Numbered from the stretch's first letter, positions 7,211 to 15,032 are shown. The stretch is DNA of 21,706 bases from DASZMJ01 sp035551935 (GCA_035551935.1 DASZMJ010000674.1:1-21706), one strand, 5' to 3'. The notes: generated by a model not told the origin, from the sequence alone. Translations and numbers: made by a program.

Positions 7211-7909
7211 CTACTGCCTCGTCGAGCGAGCGCCGGCCTCGGCTTCCTGCGGTAGGTCGGCCCCGGGCGCCGTCAGGGTGACGAAGAAGTCGCGAGCGAT
7301 CGGCTCGATGGTGAAGGTCGCCCCTGGAAGGCCCTCGAACAGCGAGCGGACGCGGTCGAGGGTGTACAGATACAGGTCGCAGCGCCGCTTGTACCGCAGT
7401 TGCCGCTGCCAGCCGAGCAGGCCGCCGGCCACCGGGAAGCTGAAGAAGGCACGCGACCGCGTCAGGGACAGGGCCCGCTCGATCACGGCGCGGGGATCGG
7501 CCATATAGTCCATGAAGCCCATGAGGATCGTGTAGTCGAAGGACCCCTCCAGGGGAGACGACATGAAGTCGCCCAGCTCGAACCGACAGCGGTCGGCGAC
7601 GCCGGCCTTCTCGGCGTAGGACCTGGCCAGGTCGATCATGCCGGGGGCGAAGTCGATGCCGAAGACCCGGGACGCGCCACGGCGGGCCAGTGCGATCCCG
7701 AAGTGACCTGGGCCGCAGCCGACGTCGAGCACCGACCGGCCCTCGATCGGGTCGCAACCGGCCAGCGTCTTCTCGTAGCGAAGCCGCATACTCTTGCGGA
7801 AGTGCTTGTTGACCAGGGCATTGAGCCCGGAGTGCTTGCCGCCGTAGATCGCGTCGAAATCGTGCGCGTAGGAGTCGAAGAAGCGGGAGGTCGTCTCAGC
7901 GCCGGGCAT
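7211..7909 (-). CDS. Class I SAM-dependent methyltransferase
   Basis: The 232-residue protein has the Rossmann-like SAM-binding core. Motif I is LDVGCGPGHFG (61-71), the acidic end of strand 2 is GIDFAPGM (84-91), motif III is ELGDF (111-115), and FDYTILMGFMDYM (124-136) is the post-IV strand. The N-terminal 55 residues (FFDSYAHDFDAIYGG, ALVNKHFRKSMRLRYEKTL) form a helical cap like that of ubiquinone/sugar-type methyltransferases. There is no membrane segment. Its ATG overlaps the last 14 bases of the deacetylase remnant, a sign that both once belonged to one polysaccharide-related operon. The substrate cannot be inferred from sequence; a sugar or lipid of an exopolysaccharide pathway is a guess from the neighbour. 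Confidence 0.85.
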   Translation of the reverse strand: MPGAETTSRFFDSYAHDFDAIYGGKHSGLNALVNKHFRKSMRLRYEKTLAGCDPIEGRSVLDVGCGPGHFGIALARRGASRVFGIDFAPGMIDLARSYAEKAGVADRCRFELGDFMSSPLEGSFDYTILMGFMDYMADPRAVIERALSLTRSRAFFSFPVAGGLLGWQRQLRYKRRCDLYLYTLDRVRSLFEGLPGATFTIEPIARDFFVTLTAPGADLPQEAEAGARSTRQ

Positions 7910-8299
7910 TCTCAGCCTCTTGTCTGACGGGGTGCTGGATCAGGTGGTCCCTGACGGTCGTCACGGAAAAGTCCCCCGGGATCGCGCGGAGCTTCGGCTC
8001 CGTGGAACTCAGGTTGACGTCGGTGCGAAACCGCCGCTCCCAGCCCAACGGGAGCCGGGGGTGGTCCGGGTTGATCTCACGGGGGTGGACGTAGAACGTC
8101 ACCGGCCGGCCCTCGGCCAGGACGGCGAGAGAGAGCCGCCGGACGAGCGGGTCGGGGGCTCGGCCAGGATGTCGAGCAGCTTGACGAGATCGGCCTCCAC
8201 GTGCGAGAGCGGGTCATCCCACCGTCCCAAGGGGAGGGTCGAAGGGAGGTCGAGGATGTGGAACCAGTCCTCGACGTCGATCGTGAAGACGCTCTCCAT
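7896..8299 (-). pseudogene. Polysaccharide deacetylase (exosortase-locus type, DUF3473) with the middle deleted
   Basis: From ATG 8299 the frame reads MESVFTIDVEDWFHILDLPS and continues to LVKLLDILAE, the N-terminus of XrtA-associated NodB-type deacetylases (first metal Asp in DVEDW). It then leaves the family pattern and stops at 8099-8101. In the next frame the family's C-terminus follows: LVRRLSLAVLAEGRPVTFYV, HPREINPDHPRL, then the DUF3473 tail, ending at 7896. About 180 residues between, with the catalytic His-x3-His region, are missing, and the frame is broken at the junction near 8155-8170. Intact relatives are near 280-300 residues. An 11-bp direct repeat (CTCGGCCAGGA at 8112-8122 and 8159-8169) sits at the junction. 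The protein cannot work as a deacetylase. GAGG eight bases before the ATG supports the original start. Confidence 0.82.
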
Positions 8300-8881
8300 C
8301 GCCGATGCCTCAGGTCCGGGGATGATTCCGCGGCAAGTTCGCTGGGCGGATGCCTTGACATCCGGCCGGCGATGATGGACCGTCACGTCCGGCCGACGAC
8401 CGCCCCTCGGCGACCGACAGACCGATGAGTCATCGACACCCTCCCTGTCAAAGGGGTCACCGTATTTGATCCCGGAAGCGACGGCACGCTGCCCGGTCCG
8501 GACGCCCGCCGGATTGAACCCGAATCAGTGTAATAACCCGGCGGCAACCGCGGCAAGCGCAGGATCTTTGCTGCACCGAAGCGCCCCCGGTGTGTTGTTG
8601 AATAGCGACACGCGGAAGCCGCCACTCCTGAGACCGGTTACTGTACACGGGCTCAGGAGGATCCGTCGGAGTACTGGCCATCCGGAAGCGAGGTGACCTT
8701 GCGTGGCTCATGTCGGGTAACAGGTCCGAACAGGATCGGGACTGACGGTCGTGTCCTCATTTGAGCCGGGATCATTGGTCCCGTGAGACCGGTCGGTACC
8801 GGAGTTGAGCCGGGCTCGGTAGGATGGGGCTTGCTCTGGCCAGGGCCGGGGCGAGTCTCGTCTCGTTGTGGAGGGACGGCG
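8300..8881. other. 582-bp stretch without a recognisable gene
   Basis: It separates the divergent deacetylase remnant (minus) and a small membrane protein gene (plus). Its GC content looks somewhat lower than around it. Frames on both strands give no domain. One modest stem-loop, CTCCTGAG (8625-8632) with CTCAGGAG (8652-8659), has an inner CCG/CGG pair. I see no tRNA, transposase fragment or clear promoter. Confidence 0.45.
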
Positions 8882-9247
8882 ATGCGACTGCCACGCTTCC
8901 GCGTCCGCACGCTCATGGTGGTCGTGGGCGTCGTGGCCTTGCTCGTCTGGGGCGCGATGATGGGGTTGCGATCGTACGACTATTACAGGCGTGCAAGGTT
9001 CTACGGTTTGCAAGAGTACGGCTGGCGGGAGAGCGCCGCCAGGGGTCGCTTTCGGGCAGATTTTTGTTCGGAATGCGCCGAATACTACGCACAGTTGACC
9101 CGGAAGTATCGCCGGGCCATGTGGCGCCCCTGGATGCCCGTCGCCCCCGATCCTCACGCACCCGGGTATGATCAGTGGATCGAACAGGAGCGTCGGGCGA
9201 AAGAGGTCGTCCCCGGTCCTCTCGCACCCGGGCTTCCTCCGTCCTAA
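8882..9247 (+). CDS. Small single-pass membrane protein, planctomycete type
   Basis: The 121-residue protein starts MRLPRFRVRTLMVVVGVVAL at ATG 8882, with GGAGGG about 9 bases upstream. An R-x-P-R-F-x-x-x-T-L-M basic N-terminus runs straight into one hydrophobic helix (about 11-29). The rest is a basic, aromatic-rich domain with YDYYRRARFY and a CSEC pair near 61-64. N-terminal basic charge predicts the C-terminus outside. No function is known to me. The 3' end contains a 28-bp segment present twice, 66 bases apart (9140-9167 and 9206-9233, four differences), coding for VAPDPHAPG and VVPGPLAPG. The same N-terminal pattern recurs in the protein at 11777-12250. The gene stands alone, 270 bp before gcvPA. 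Confidence 0.72.
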   Translation: MRLPRFRVRTLMVVVGVVALLVWGAMMGLRSYDYYRRARFYGLQEYGWRESAARGRFRADFCSECAEYYAQLTRKYRRAMWRPWMPVAPDPHAPGYDQWIEQERRAKEVVPGPLAPGLPPS

Positions 9248-9517
9248 CCCCAGTCGGCCCACTCCCTGTTCAATTCCCGTGCCGATTCGTGGACAGAATC
9301 TCCCGAAGTAGGACACCATCCTCCAACCTCCATCATCCATCCTCCATTTCTTCGGGCGCTGTCGCTTCGAGTGAACTGACCTGGGAGCCGGCAGGTCGTT
9401 CGCCTACCATGGTTGTGGACGGGCCTCCCGAGGGGCGAGGCCGAGGACGATGCCGGCCACCGCCGCCGGCGGCTCTCCCGTCCCCGATGACGGGCGGGAT
9501 GCGGATACGGAACGCTC

Positions 9518-10870
9518 ATGGCGTACATCCTGAACACGCCCGACGACGTGCGGGCGATGCTCGCCCGGATCGGCCTCGACTCTCTCGAGCAACTCTTCGA
9601 CACGGTCCCGCCCGAGTTCCGCCTCGGCCGGCCGCTCGACATCCCGCCGGCGCTCAGCGAGCTCGAGCTGACCGCGCACGTCGGCGGCCTCGCCGCGCGG
9701 AACCAGGGGGGGGACGTCCGCCCCTGCTTCCTCGGCGGCGGCTGCTACGACCACTTCGTCCCGGCCGTCGTCGACCAGCTCGCCTCCCGCGGCGAGTTCT
9801 ACACCGCCTACACCCCCTACCAGGCCGAGGCCAGCCAGGGCACGCTCCAGGCGACGTTCGAGTACCAGACCCTGGTGACGCAACTCACCGACATGGACGT
9901 CTCCAACGCCAGCCTCTACGACGGCGGCTCGGCCGTCGCCGAGGCGGTCCTGATGGCCTTGACGATCACCCGACGGCTCGGCCGCGTCGTGCTCGCCGGC
10001 ACGGTCCACCCCGAGTACCGCCAGGTGCTCGCGACCTACATGGCCAACCTCGACCCCGAGATCGTCACCGTCGCCCCCCGCGCCGGCCGCGTCGCGGCCG
10101 ACGACCTCGCCGCCGCGATCGACGACGACACGGCGGCCGTCGTGCTCCAGTACCCGAATTTCTTCGGACAACTGGAGGAGGTCGAGGCGCTCGTCGAGGG
10201 CGCCCATCGGCGCGGGGCATTGGCGATCGTGAGCGTCGACCCGATCAGCCTGGGCCTCTTGCGGCGGCCGGGCTCGTACGGCGCCGACATCGTGACGGCC
10301 GAGGGCCAAGGGCTCGGCAATCACCCGGCCTACGGCGGGCCGTATCTCGGCATGCTCGCCTGCCGCGAGGAGTACGTCCGCAAGATGCCCGGCCGGGTCG
10401 TCGGCCAGACGACCGACCGCCACGGCCGGCGCTGCTGGGTCTTGACGCTCCAGACCCGCGAGCAGCACATCCGCCGCGCGAAGGCCACCTCGAACATCTG
10501 CACGAACCAGGGGCTGCTCGCCCTTCGCGCCAGCATCTACCTGGCGACGCTCGGACCCGAGGGCCTGCGCCAGGTCGCCGAGCTCTCGACCCGCAAGGCC
10601 CACTACGCCGCCGAGCGTCTGTCGGGCGTGCCCGGCCTGTCGCTCGCCTTCGACGGCCCCTTCTTCAAGGAGTTCGTCGTCCGCTCCGCGAAGGACCCCG
10701 CCCGCGTCCTCGCCGAGGTCGGCCACCTCGGCTACCACGGCGGCATCGCGCTGGGGCGCTGGTACCCCGACCATGCCGACGCCATCCTCGTCGCCGTCAC
10801 CGAGAAGCGCACCCGCGCCGAGATCGACGGCCTGGCGGACGCGTACCGGAAAGCGCTCGCGAATGCTTGA
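9518..10870 (+). CDS. gcvPA: Glycine dehydrogenase (decarboxylating) subunit 1, glycine cleavage P-protein alpha
   Basis: The 450-residue length matches the N-terminal half of the P-protein in two-subunit organisms. Family landmarks include FLGGGCYDHFVPAVVDQLAS (71-90), YTPYQAEASQG (98-108), AEGQGLGNHPAYGGPYLG (261-278) and KATSNICTNQ (322-331). With GcvPB it forms the PLP enzyme that decarboxylates glycine and moves the aminomethyl group to the lipoyl arm of the H-protein, in the cytoplasm (EC 1.4.4.2). The PLP lysine is in the other subunit. The genes for GcvH, GcvT and lipoamide dehydrogenase are not in the window. Unusually, gcvPB does not follow directly: three other genes (1.4 kb) lie between. 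The ATG at 9518 gives the standard N-terminus MAYILNTPDDVRAML. Confidence 0.96.
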   Translation: MAYILNTPDDVRAMLARIGLDSLEQLFDTVPPEFRLGRPLDIPPALSELELTAHVGGLAARNQGGDVRPCFLGGGCYDHFVPAVVDQLASRGEFYTAYTPYQAEASQGTLQATFEYQTLVTQLTDMDVSNASLYDGGSAVAEAVLMALTITRRLGRVVLAGTVHPEYRQVLATYMANLDPEIVTVAPRAGRVAADDLAAAIDDDTAAVVLQYPNFFGQLEEVEALVEGAHRRGALAIVSVDPISLGLLRRPGSYGADIVTAEGQGLGNHPAYGGPYLGMLACREEYVRKMPGRVVGQTTDRHGRRCWVLTLQTREQHIRRAKATSNICTNQGLLALRASIYLATLGPEGLRQVAELSTRKAHYAAERLSGVPGLSLAFDGPFFKEFVVRSAKDPARVLAEVGHLGYHGGIALGRWYPDHADAILVAVTEKRTRAEIDGLADAYRKALANA

Positions 10871-10885
10871 TCTTTGGAGGCGACC

Positions 10886-11437
10886 ATGGCGACCGTCACC
10901 CGCCCGATGACCGCCGACGAGTTCTTCATGATGCCCGACGACGGGCTCCGGCACGAATTGATCCGGGGAGAGGTCCACACGATGTCCCCGCCCGGCGGCT
11001 ATCATGGCGAGGTCATGATCGAGTTCGGAGCGCGAATCCGCGATCACGTCAAAGCCAATGACCTCGGCAGGGTCTACGGCGGCGACGCCGGCTTCTTCAT
11101 CGAGCGCGACCCCGACACCGTCCGCGGTCCCGACGTCGCCTTCGTCCGCCGGGAGCGGCTGGGTGAGATCACGGAGCGATCGAAATTCGTCCCGTTCGCT
11201 CCCGACCTCGCCGTCGAGGTCGCCTCGCCGAGCGACCGCCCCGGCGAGATCGGGGAGAAGACGCAGGCCTGGCTCGCCGCCGGGACCCGGATGGCCTGGA
11301 ACGCCTTCCCCGAGTCGCGCACCGTCCGCGTCGACCGCCCCGGCGTGCCCCCGGTCACGCTCCGCGAGGACGACGAGATCGACGGCGCCGACGTCCTGCC
11401 CGGCTTCCGCTGCCGCGTGGGGGACCTGTTCGCGTGA
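10886..11437 (+). CDS. Uma2 family (DUF820) predicted restriction-like nuclease
   Basis: The 183-residue protein starts at ATG 10886 behind a clear GGAGG at 10876-10880; the earlier TTG would overlap that site. The pattern MTADEFFMMPDDGLRHELIR is the usual Uma2 N-terminus. The PD-(D/E)xK-like core follows: GPDVAFV (81-87, Asp83), APDLAVEVASPSD (105-117, Glu111) and Lys125 in EIGEKTQAWLAAG. The family is widespread and multicopy in cyanobacteria and planctomycetes, and its biological role is unproven; single copies are often found loose among unrelated genes. It begins 15 bp after gcvPA and separates gcvPA from gcvPB. All putative active-site residues are present, so it is probably intact. Confidence 0.88.
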   Translation: MATVTRPMTADEFFMMPDDGLRHELIRGEVHTMSPPGGYHGEVMIEFGARIRDHVKANDLGRVYGGDAGFFIERDPDTVRGPDVAFVRRERLGEITERSKFVPFAPDLAVEVASPSDRPGEIGEKTQAWLAAGTRMAWNAFPESRTVRVDRPGVPPVTLREDDEIDGADVLPGFRCRVGDLFA

Positions 11438-11516
11438 CAGGTATGAGGTGCCGCCTAGGACGTACGTCACCCGGATTCGGAGCCGACTATCCTGGAGACT
11501 CGCCGGAGGAAGCGCG

Positions 11517-11756
11517 ATGAGCCGTGACTACCGTGGAATCCTCGGAAAGGTGGACGTGACAAGCGACGAAGTCCTCGGGGCGCTCACCCAGGCGACACGT
11601 GCGGCCCTTCGAGAGCACAAGCGGCTTGGCGTCCCGGCCGTGATGTGGGACCAGGAGAACGACTGGATCATCGAGGTGCCGCCCGAAGAGATCGACGTCG
11701 AGGACGAACCGGCCGAACAGGACGAAGACGCGGGGGCGAACGGTGCACACCCGTGA
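11517..11756 (+). CDS. Small acidic protein of unknown function
   Basis: The 79-residue protein starts MSRDYRGILGKVDVTSDEVL at ATG 11517, with GGAGGA six bases upstream. A helical N-terminal half ends in ALREHKRLGVPAVMW, followed by a short strand and PPEEIDVEDEPAEQDEDAG, a strongly acidic tail. The 'HKRLG ... PPEEI' pattern is, as far as I remember, shared by many short uncharacterised proteins of cyanobacteria and planctomycetes; I know of no assigned function. Its stop (TGA 11754-11756) overlaps a possible ATG of the next gene (11756). Its size and acidic tail, next to a Uma2 nuclease, would also fit an inhibitor or antitoxin-like partner, but nothing in the sequence shows this. Confidence 0.68.
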   Translation: MSRDYRGILGKVDVTSDEVLGALTQATRAALREHKRLGVPAVMWDQENDWIIEVPPEEIDVEDEPAEQDEDAGANGAHP

Positions 11757-11776
11757 TGCCCGGGAGCCCGACCGCG

Positions 11777-12250
11777 ATGCACCGCCCACGGTTCTCGATG
11801 GCGACGATGATGCTCGCCGTCGCGGCGGCGGGGGCGTACTGCTGGATGCTCCGCGAGACGGTCGGCCTCGCCGAGGCGGCGGGCTGGCCCATCGGGGGGG
11901 CCGGACGGGAGGGACTGATCGCAGTCGCCGGCCTGGTCGCTTCCTGGACGCCCGTCGAGATCGGAGGCCGCCTGCGTCGCGAGTCGCTGGCGACCAGTCT
12001 CGTGCACTTTGCGGCTGCCTGCTGCCTCTTCGCGGTGCTGAAGGTCTGGGTCATCGTCGGCTCGGTCCTCCTCGCCGGGTTCGCCGTCCTCTTCCACGTG
12101 TCGGCGGCGATCGATCTGGTGCGGCAGGGGCCCGAAGGGAGGGCCGTGCTGCGGAAGGCGCGCAGGGACCTAGGGTCGGTTCTTATCGAGGTGATCGGTC
12201 TGGATCTCGTATACCTTTTGATTCTCGAATCGAACTACTACGCCCCGTGA
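11777..12250 (+). CDS. Small multi-pass membrane protein, planctomycete type
   Basis: The 157-residue protein begins MHRPRFSMATMMLAVAAAGA at ATG 11777. An alternative ATG at 11756 overlaps the preceding stop and adds MPGSPTA. I prefer 11777 because the Arg-Pro-Arg-Phe N-terminus running into a first helix is a recurring planctomycete pattern, and GGGAG lies about 10 bases upstream. Hydrophobic segments are near residues 9-24, 45-62, 78-110 (long enough for two helices) and 135-151. Charged loops include a basic region, GRAVLRKARRD. No catalytic motif or named domain is seen. It ends 22 bp before gcvPB and is probably transcribed with it. Confidence 0.7.
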   Translation: MHRPRFSMATMMLAVAAAGAYCWMLRETVGLAEAAGWPIGGAGREGLIAVAGLVASWTPVEIGGRLRRESLATSLVHFAAACCLFAVLKVWVIVGSVLLAGFAVLFHVSAAIDLVRQGPEGRAVLRKARRDLGSVLIEVIGLDLVYLLILESNYYAP

Positions 12251-12272
12251 CCTCCGAGGGACCGCCGACGCC

Positions 12273-13751
12273 ATGTACAAGCTCGACCCTCCCCCCCTCC
12301 TGTTCGAGACCAGCCGGCCCGGCCGGAAGACGGAGATCCTGCCGAGTTCGGACGTGCCGGAACGGCCGATCGACGAGCTGATCCCCGCGAGGCATCGGGC
12401 CGAGCAGGCGCCGCCCTTGCCGGAGCTGGGGGAGCTGGACGTGGTCCGGCACTACACGAACCTGTCGGCGTCGAACATGTCGATCGACTCGAACTTCTAC
12501 CCGCTCGGGTCGTGCACGATGAAGTACAACCCGAAGCGGAACGAGCGGCTCGCGGCACTGCCGGGGCTGGCGGGACTGCACCCGTACCAGGACGAGGGGA
12601 CGATCCAGGGGCTGCTCCAGATCCTGTTCGAGATGCAGGGGATGCTCGCCGAGGTCGCCGGCCTCGACGCGGTGAGCCTCCAGCCGGCGGCCGGGGCGCA
12701 GGGGGAATTGACGGCCCTGTTCGTCACCGCGGCGTACTTCCGCGACAAGGGAGAGGCGCGCACCAAGATCCTGATCCCCGACAGCGCCCACGGGACCAAC
12801 CCCTCGTCGGCGCACCTCGCCGGCTTCGAGGCCGTCCAGATCAAGAGCGACGCGCGCGGCCTGGTGGACCTCGACGACTTCAAGGGCCTCCTCGACGACC
12901 AGACGGCCGCGTTCATGATCACCAACCCGAACACCGTCGGCCTCTTCGACCCGCAGGTCGGGACGATCGCCGAGCTGCTCCACGAGCGGGGGGCGCTGCT
13001 CTACCTCGACGGCGCGAACATGAACGCGATCCTCGGGGTGGTGCGGCCCGGCGACATGGGGGTGGACCTCATGCACTACAACCCGCACAAGACCTTCTCC
13101 GGCCCCCACGGCGGCGGCGGGCCCGGCGCCGGGCCGATCGCGGTCCGAAAGCACCTCGCCCCGTACCTGCCGGCGCCGCTCGTCGCGCGATCGGACGACG
13201 GCTCGTTCCGACTCGATCACGACCGCCCCAGGTCGATCGGCCGCGTCCGCAGCTTCTTCGGCAACGTCGGCGTGCTCGTCCGCGCCTACTGCTACATCCG
13301 CAGTCAGGGTCCCGACGGCCTGAAGGCCGTGGCGCAGAACGCGGTCTTGAACGCCAATTACCTGATGGCCCTCGTGCGGCACGTCTACCCGGTGCCGTTC
13401 GGCGAGCGGTGCATGCACGAGTTCGTCGCCTCGGCGCGGGGCCTGGCGCGCGACCGCAGCATCCGGGCGATGGACATCGGCAAGCGGCTGCTCGACCACA
13501 ACGTCCACGCGCCGACGGTCTATTTCCCCCTCATCGTCCCCGAGGCGTTGATGGTCGAGCCCACCGAGACCGAGAGCCGCGAGACGCTCGACCGCTTCGC
13601 CGCGACCCTGCTGGCGATCGCGACGGAGGACCCGCAGGTCCTCCACGACGCCCCCCACTCGACGCCGGTCAGCCGGCCCGATGAGGTCCTCGCCGCGAAG
13701 TCGCCCGTCTTGAAATGGTCGGCCGACGGCCGGCCGACGCCGGCCGGCTGA
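12273..13751 (+). CDS. gcvPB: Glycine dehydrogenase (decarboxylating) subunit 2, glycine cleavage P-protein beta
   Basis: The 492-residue length is typical. Landmarks are HYTNLSASNMSIDSNFYPLG (60-79), SCTMKYNPKRNE (80-91), SAHGTNPSSAH (171-181), NPNTVGLFD (218-226), and the PLP site DLMHYNPHKTFSGPHGGGGP (265-284), where Lys273 should form the internal aldimine. It works with GcvPA to decarboxylate glycine and load the methylamine on GcvH. The last residues (ADGRPTPAG) come from a GC repeat-like run (GGCCGACGGCCGGCCGACGC) and look poorly conserved. A GC hairpin follows 10 bp after the stop. GAGGGA precedes the ATG at a fair distance. The gene has been parted from gcvPA by three small genes. 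Confidence 0.96.
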   Translation: MYKLDPPPLLFETSRPGRKTEILPSSDVPERPIDELIPARHRAEQAPPLPELGELDVVRHYTNLSASNMSIDSNFYPLGSCTMKYNPKRNERLAALPGLAGLHPYQDEGTIQGLLQILFEMQGMLAEVAGLDAVSLQPAAGAQGELTALFVTAAYFRDKGEARTKILIPDSAHGTNPSSAHLAGFEAVQIKSDARGLVDLDDFKGLLDDQTAAFMITNPNTVGLFDPQVGTIAELLHERGALLYLDGANMNAILGVVRPGDMGVDLMHYNPHKTFSGPHGGGGPGAGPIAVRKHLAPYLPAPLVARSDDGSFRLDHDRPRSIGRVRSFFGNVGVLVRAYCYIRSQGPDGLKAVAQNAVLNANYLMALVRHVYPVPFGERCMHEFVASARGLARDRSIRAMDIGKRLLDHNVHAPTVYFPLIVPEALMVEPTETESRETLDRFAATLLAIATEDPQVLHDAPHSTPVSRPDEVLAAKSPVLKWSADGRPTPAG

Positions 13752-13760
13752 GGCCGGCGA

Positions 13761-13796
13761 CGGCCGGGGGTTCGATCGAGGGTTCGCCCCCGGCCG
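13761..13796. terminator. GC hairpin between convergent genes
   Basis: CGGCCGGGGG (13761-13770) pairs with CCCCCGGCCG (13787-13796) across a 16-nt loop. It lies 10 bp after the gcvPB stop and 14 bp before the stop of the convergent lipoprotein gene, a good place for a two-way terminator. No T-run is present. Confidence 0.55.
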
Positions 13797-13809
13797 GCCG
13801 GCCGGTCGC

Positions 13810-14886
13810 TCAGTGGCCGGTCGTGCGGCGGAGGTTGGCGGAGCGGAGCCACTCGCGGGCCGTGGCGACGGGGTCGCTGGCGCGGATGACCTCGGGGTTC
13901 AAGACGAGTTCCGGCAAGGGTTTGCCCTCGACCAGGGCGACGGCGACGAGGACGGCGCGGGCGGCCATCGCCTGGACGCGCCGGTTGACCAGCGCGGCCC
14001 CGTTGCCCATCCGCACCTGGCTCTTGAACTTCGGGTCGTAGACGTACGCGCCCATGGCCGGCGGCTTCTCCAGCCCGAGCTTGAACAGCGCGGTGTCGAT
14101 GCCGCTGAAGCCCTGGTCCTCGTCGGCGAGGACCATGCTGACGTCGGGCCGCGCCTTCAGCTCCTCGGCGATCATGTCGCCCGCTTCCTCGGGATACGCG
14201 GTGATGTGCATCGTCTTTCGGAGGGGGACCTTGGCCTCGGCCAGCGCCGCCTCCATGGCCGCGACACGGGCCTCGGTGTGCTCGTCGGGCGGGTCCTTGA
14301 CGACCAGCAAGGCCGGCGCATCGCCGAGGCCGCGGTCCTTGGCCACCAGCAATGCCGTGCCGACGAGCTCTCGGGCGGAGGGCTCCAACGGGGCGATGGC
14401 GACGAGCGGGAACGGCTTGCCCTCGACCGGCACCGGCCGGCTCAGGAGCACGACCGGCACCCCCTTGTCGCGCGCCTCGATCAGCGCCGGCGCGACGGCC
14501 TTGGCGTCCGCGGCCACCACGATCAGCGCCGCCGACCCCTTGGCCACCGCCGCGCGGACCTGCTCGACCTGCTTCGCCGGCGGGTCCCCCGGCGCGAGGA
14601 TCTGAACCTCCAGCACTATCCCCGACTCGGCCGCCTGCCGGCCCCCCTCCTCCATCGCCACCTGCCGCCATATGACCAGCTCGTCGTTGGGGATCGGCTG
14701 GGGCATCAGCATCGTGACCAGCTTCGAACCGGTCGCGTCGGGCGGGGCCGGCTCGTCGATGGAGGCGTTGATCCCCTTCGCCCGCGGCGCGCCATCCGAG
14801 CCCGAATCGCAGCCCGCCCAGCCGACGAGCCCGAGGGCCGCGAGGGCCGCCGTCAACGCCGACCGCCGTGTCCTGGATCGCGACAT
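13810..14886 (-). CDS. Periplasmic sugar-binding-protein-like lipoprotein, no transporter beside it
   Basis: The 358-residue protein has an N-terminal signal MSRSRTRRSALTAALAALGL ending in WAGC with Cys26 as the likely lipidated residue; Trp at -3 is off the usual lipobox. The mature part follows the type I periplasmic binding (RbsB/LacI-like) fold: a first lobe with AAVAKGSAALIVVAADA and RDKGVPVVLLSRPVP, a hinge, and a second lobe with ELKARPDVSMVLADEDQGFS and VEGKPLPELVLNPEVI near the end. The family binds sugars or autoinducers for ABC importers, or for sensors. No permease or ATPase gene is adjacent, so it is an orphan binding protein or works with a distant system. The ATG at 14886 has GGAGG about 10 bases upstream. 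Fold call secure, ligand unknown. Confidence 0.85.
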   Translation of the reverse strand: MSRSRTRRSALTAALAALGLVGWAGCDSGSDGAPRAKGINASIDEPAPPDATGSKLVTMLMPQPIPNDELVIWRQVAMEEGGRQAAESGIVLEVQILAPGDPPAKQVEQVRAAVAKGSAALIVVAADAKAVAPALIEARDKGVPVVLLSRPVPVEGKPFPLVAIAPLEPSARELVGTALLVAKDRGLGDAPALLVVKDPPDEHTEARVAAMEAALAEAKVPLRKTMHITAYPEEAGDMIAEELKARPDVSMVLADEDQGFSGIDTALFKLGLEKPPAMGAYVYDPKFKSQVRMGNGAALVNRRVQAMAARAVLVAVALVEGKPLPELVLNPEVIRASDPVATAREWLRSANLRRTTGH

Positions 14887-15008
14887 ATCGAACAGACCTC
14901 CGCCCTTCGCCGAGGACCGGCCCCCTCGACCGCGCCGGACGCCGGCCGGTCGTCGGATAGGAATGGATGACGGATCGCGGGGCCCGGACCCATTTCATCC
15001 TAGCCGAG

Positions 15009-15032
15009 CCGGGATCTCGCCGCCAACTATCG
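15009..15032 (-). repeat. 24-nt element at the stop codon of the spermidine-synthase-like gene, copy A
   Basis: On the minus strand the gene's last codon and TAG run into TTGGCGGCGAGATCCCGG. The 24-nt stretch recurs at 16640-16663 with only two changes (both T/C), again overlapping the stop codon of the gene just upstream. Positions relative to the stop are identical. Confidence 0.55.

Noticed and set aside
8500..8530. A T-arm-like stretch (GGGTTCAATCC on the minus strand), possible tRNA
   Set aside because: The stem does not pair properly and no acceptor stem, D-arm or anticodon arm can be formed around it.
6968..8720. A shared 12-mer CATGTCGGGTAA at 6968-6979 and 8709-8720
   Set aside because: No longer homology around the copies and no structural context; probably chance.
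9320..9352. A TCCAT/CCTCC-rich pyrimidine run before gcvPA
   Set aside because: Irregular, no clear unit, and such runs are common in intergenic DNA of this type.
9404..11470. A 688-codon minus-strand open frame opposite gcvPA and the Uma2 gene
   Set aside because: The opposite strand encodes clear family proteins. The antisense translation is Val/Gly/Arg/Asp-rich with no domain.
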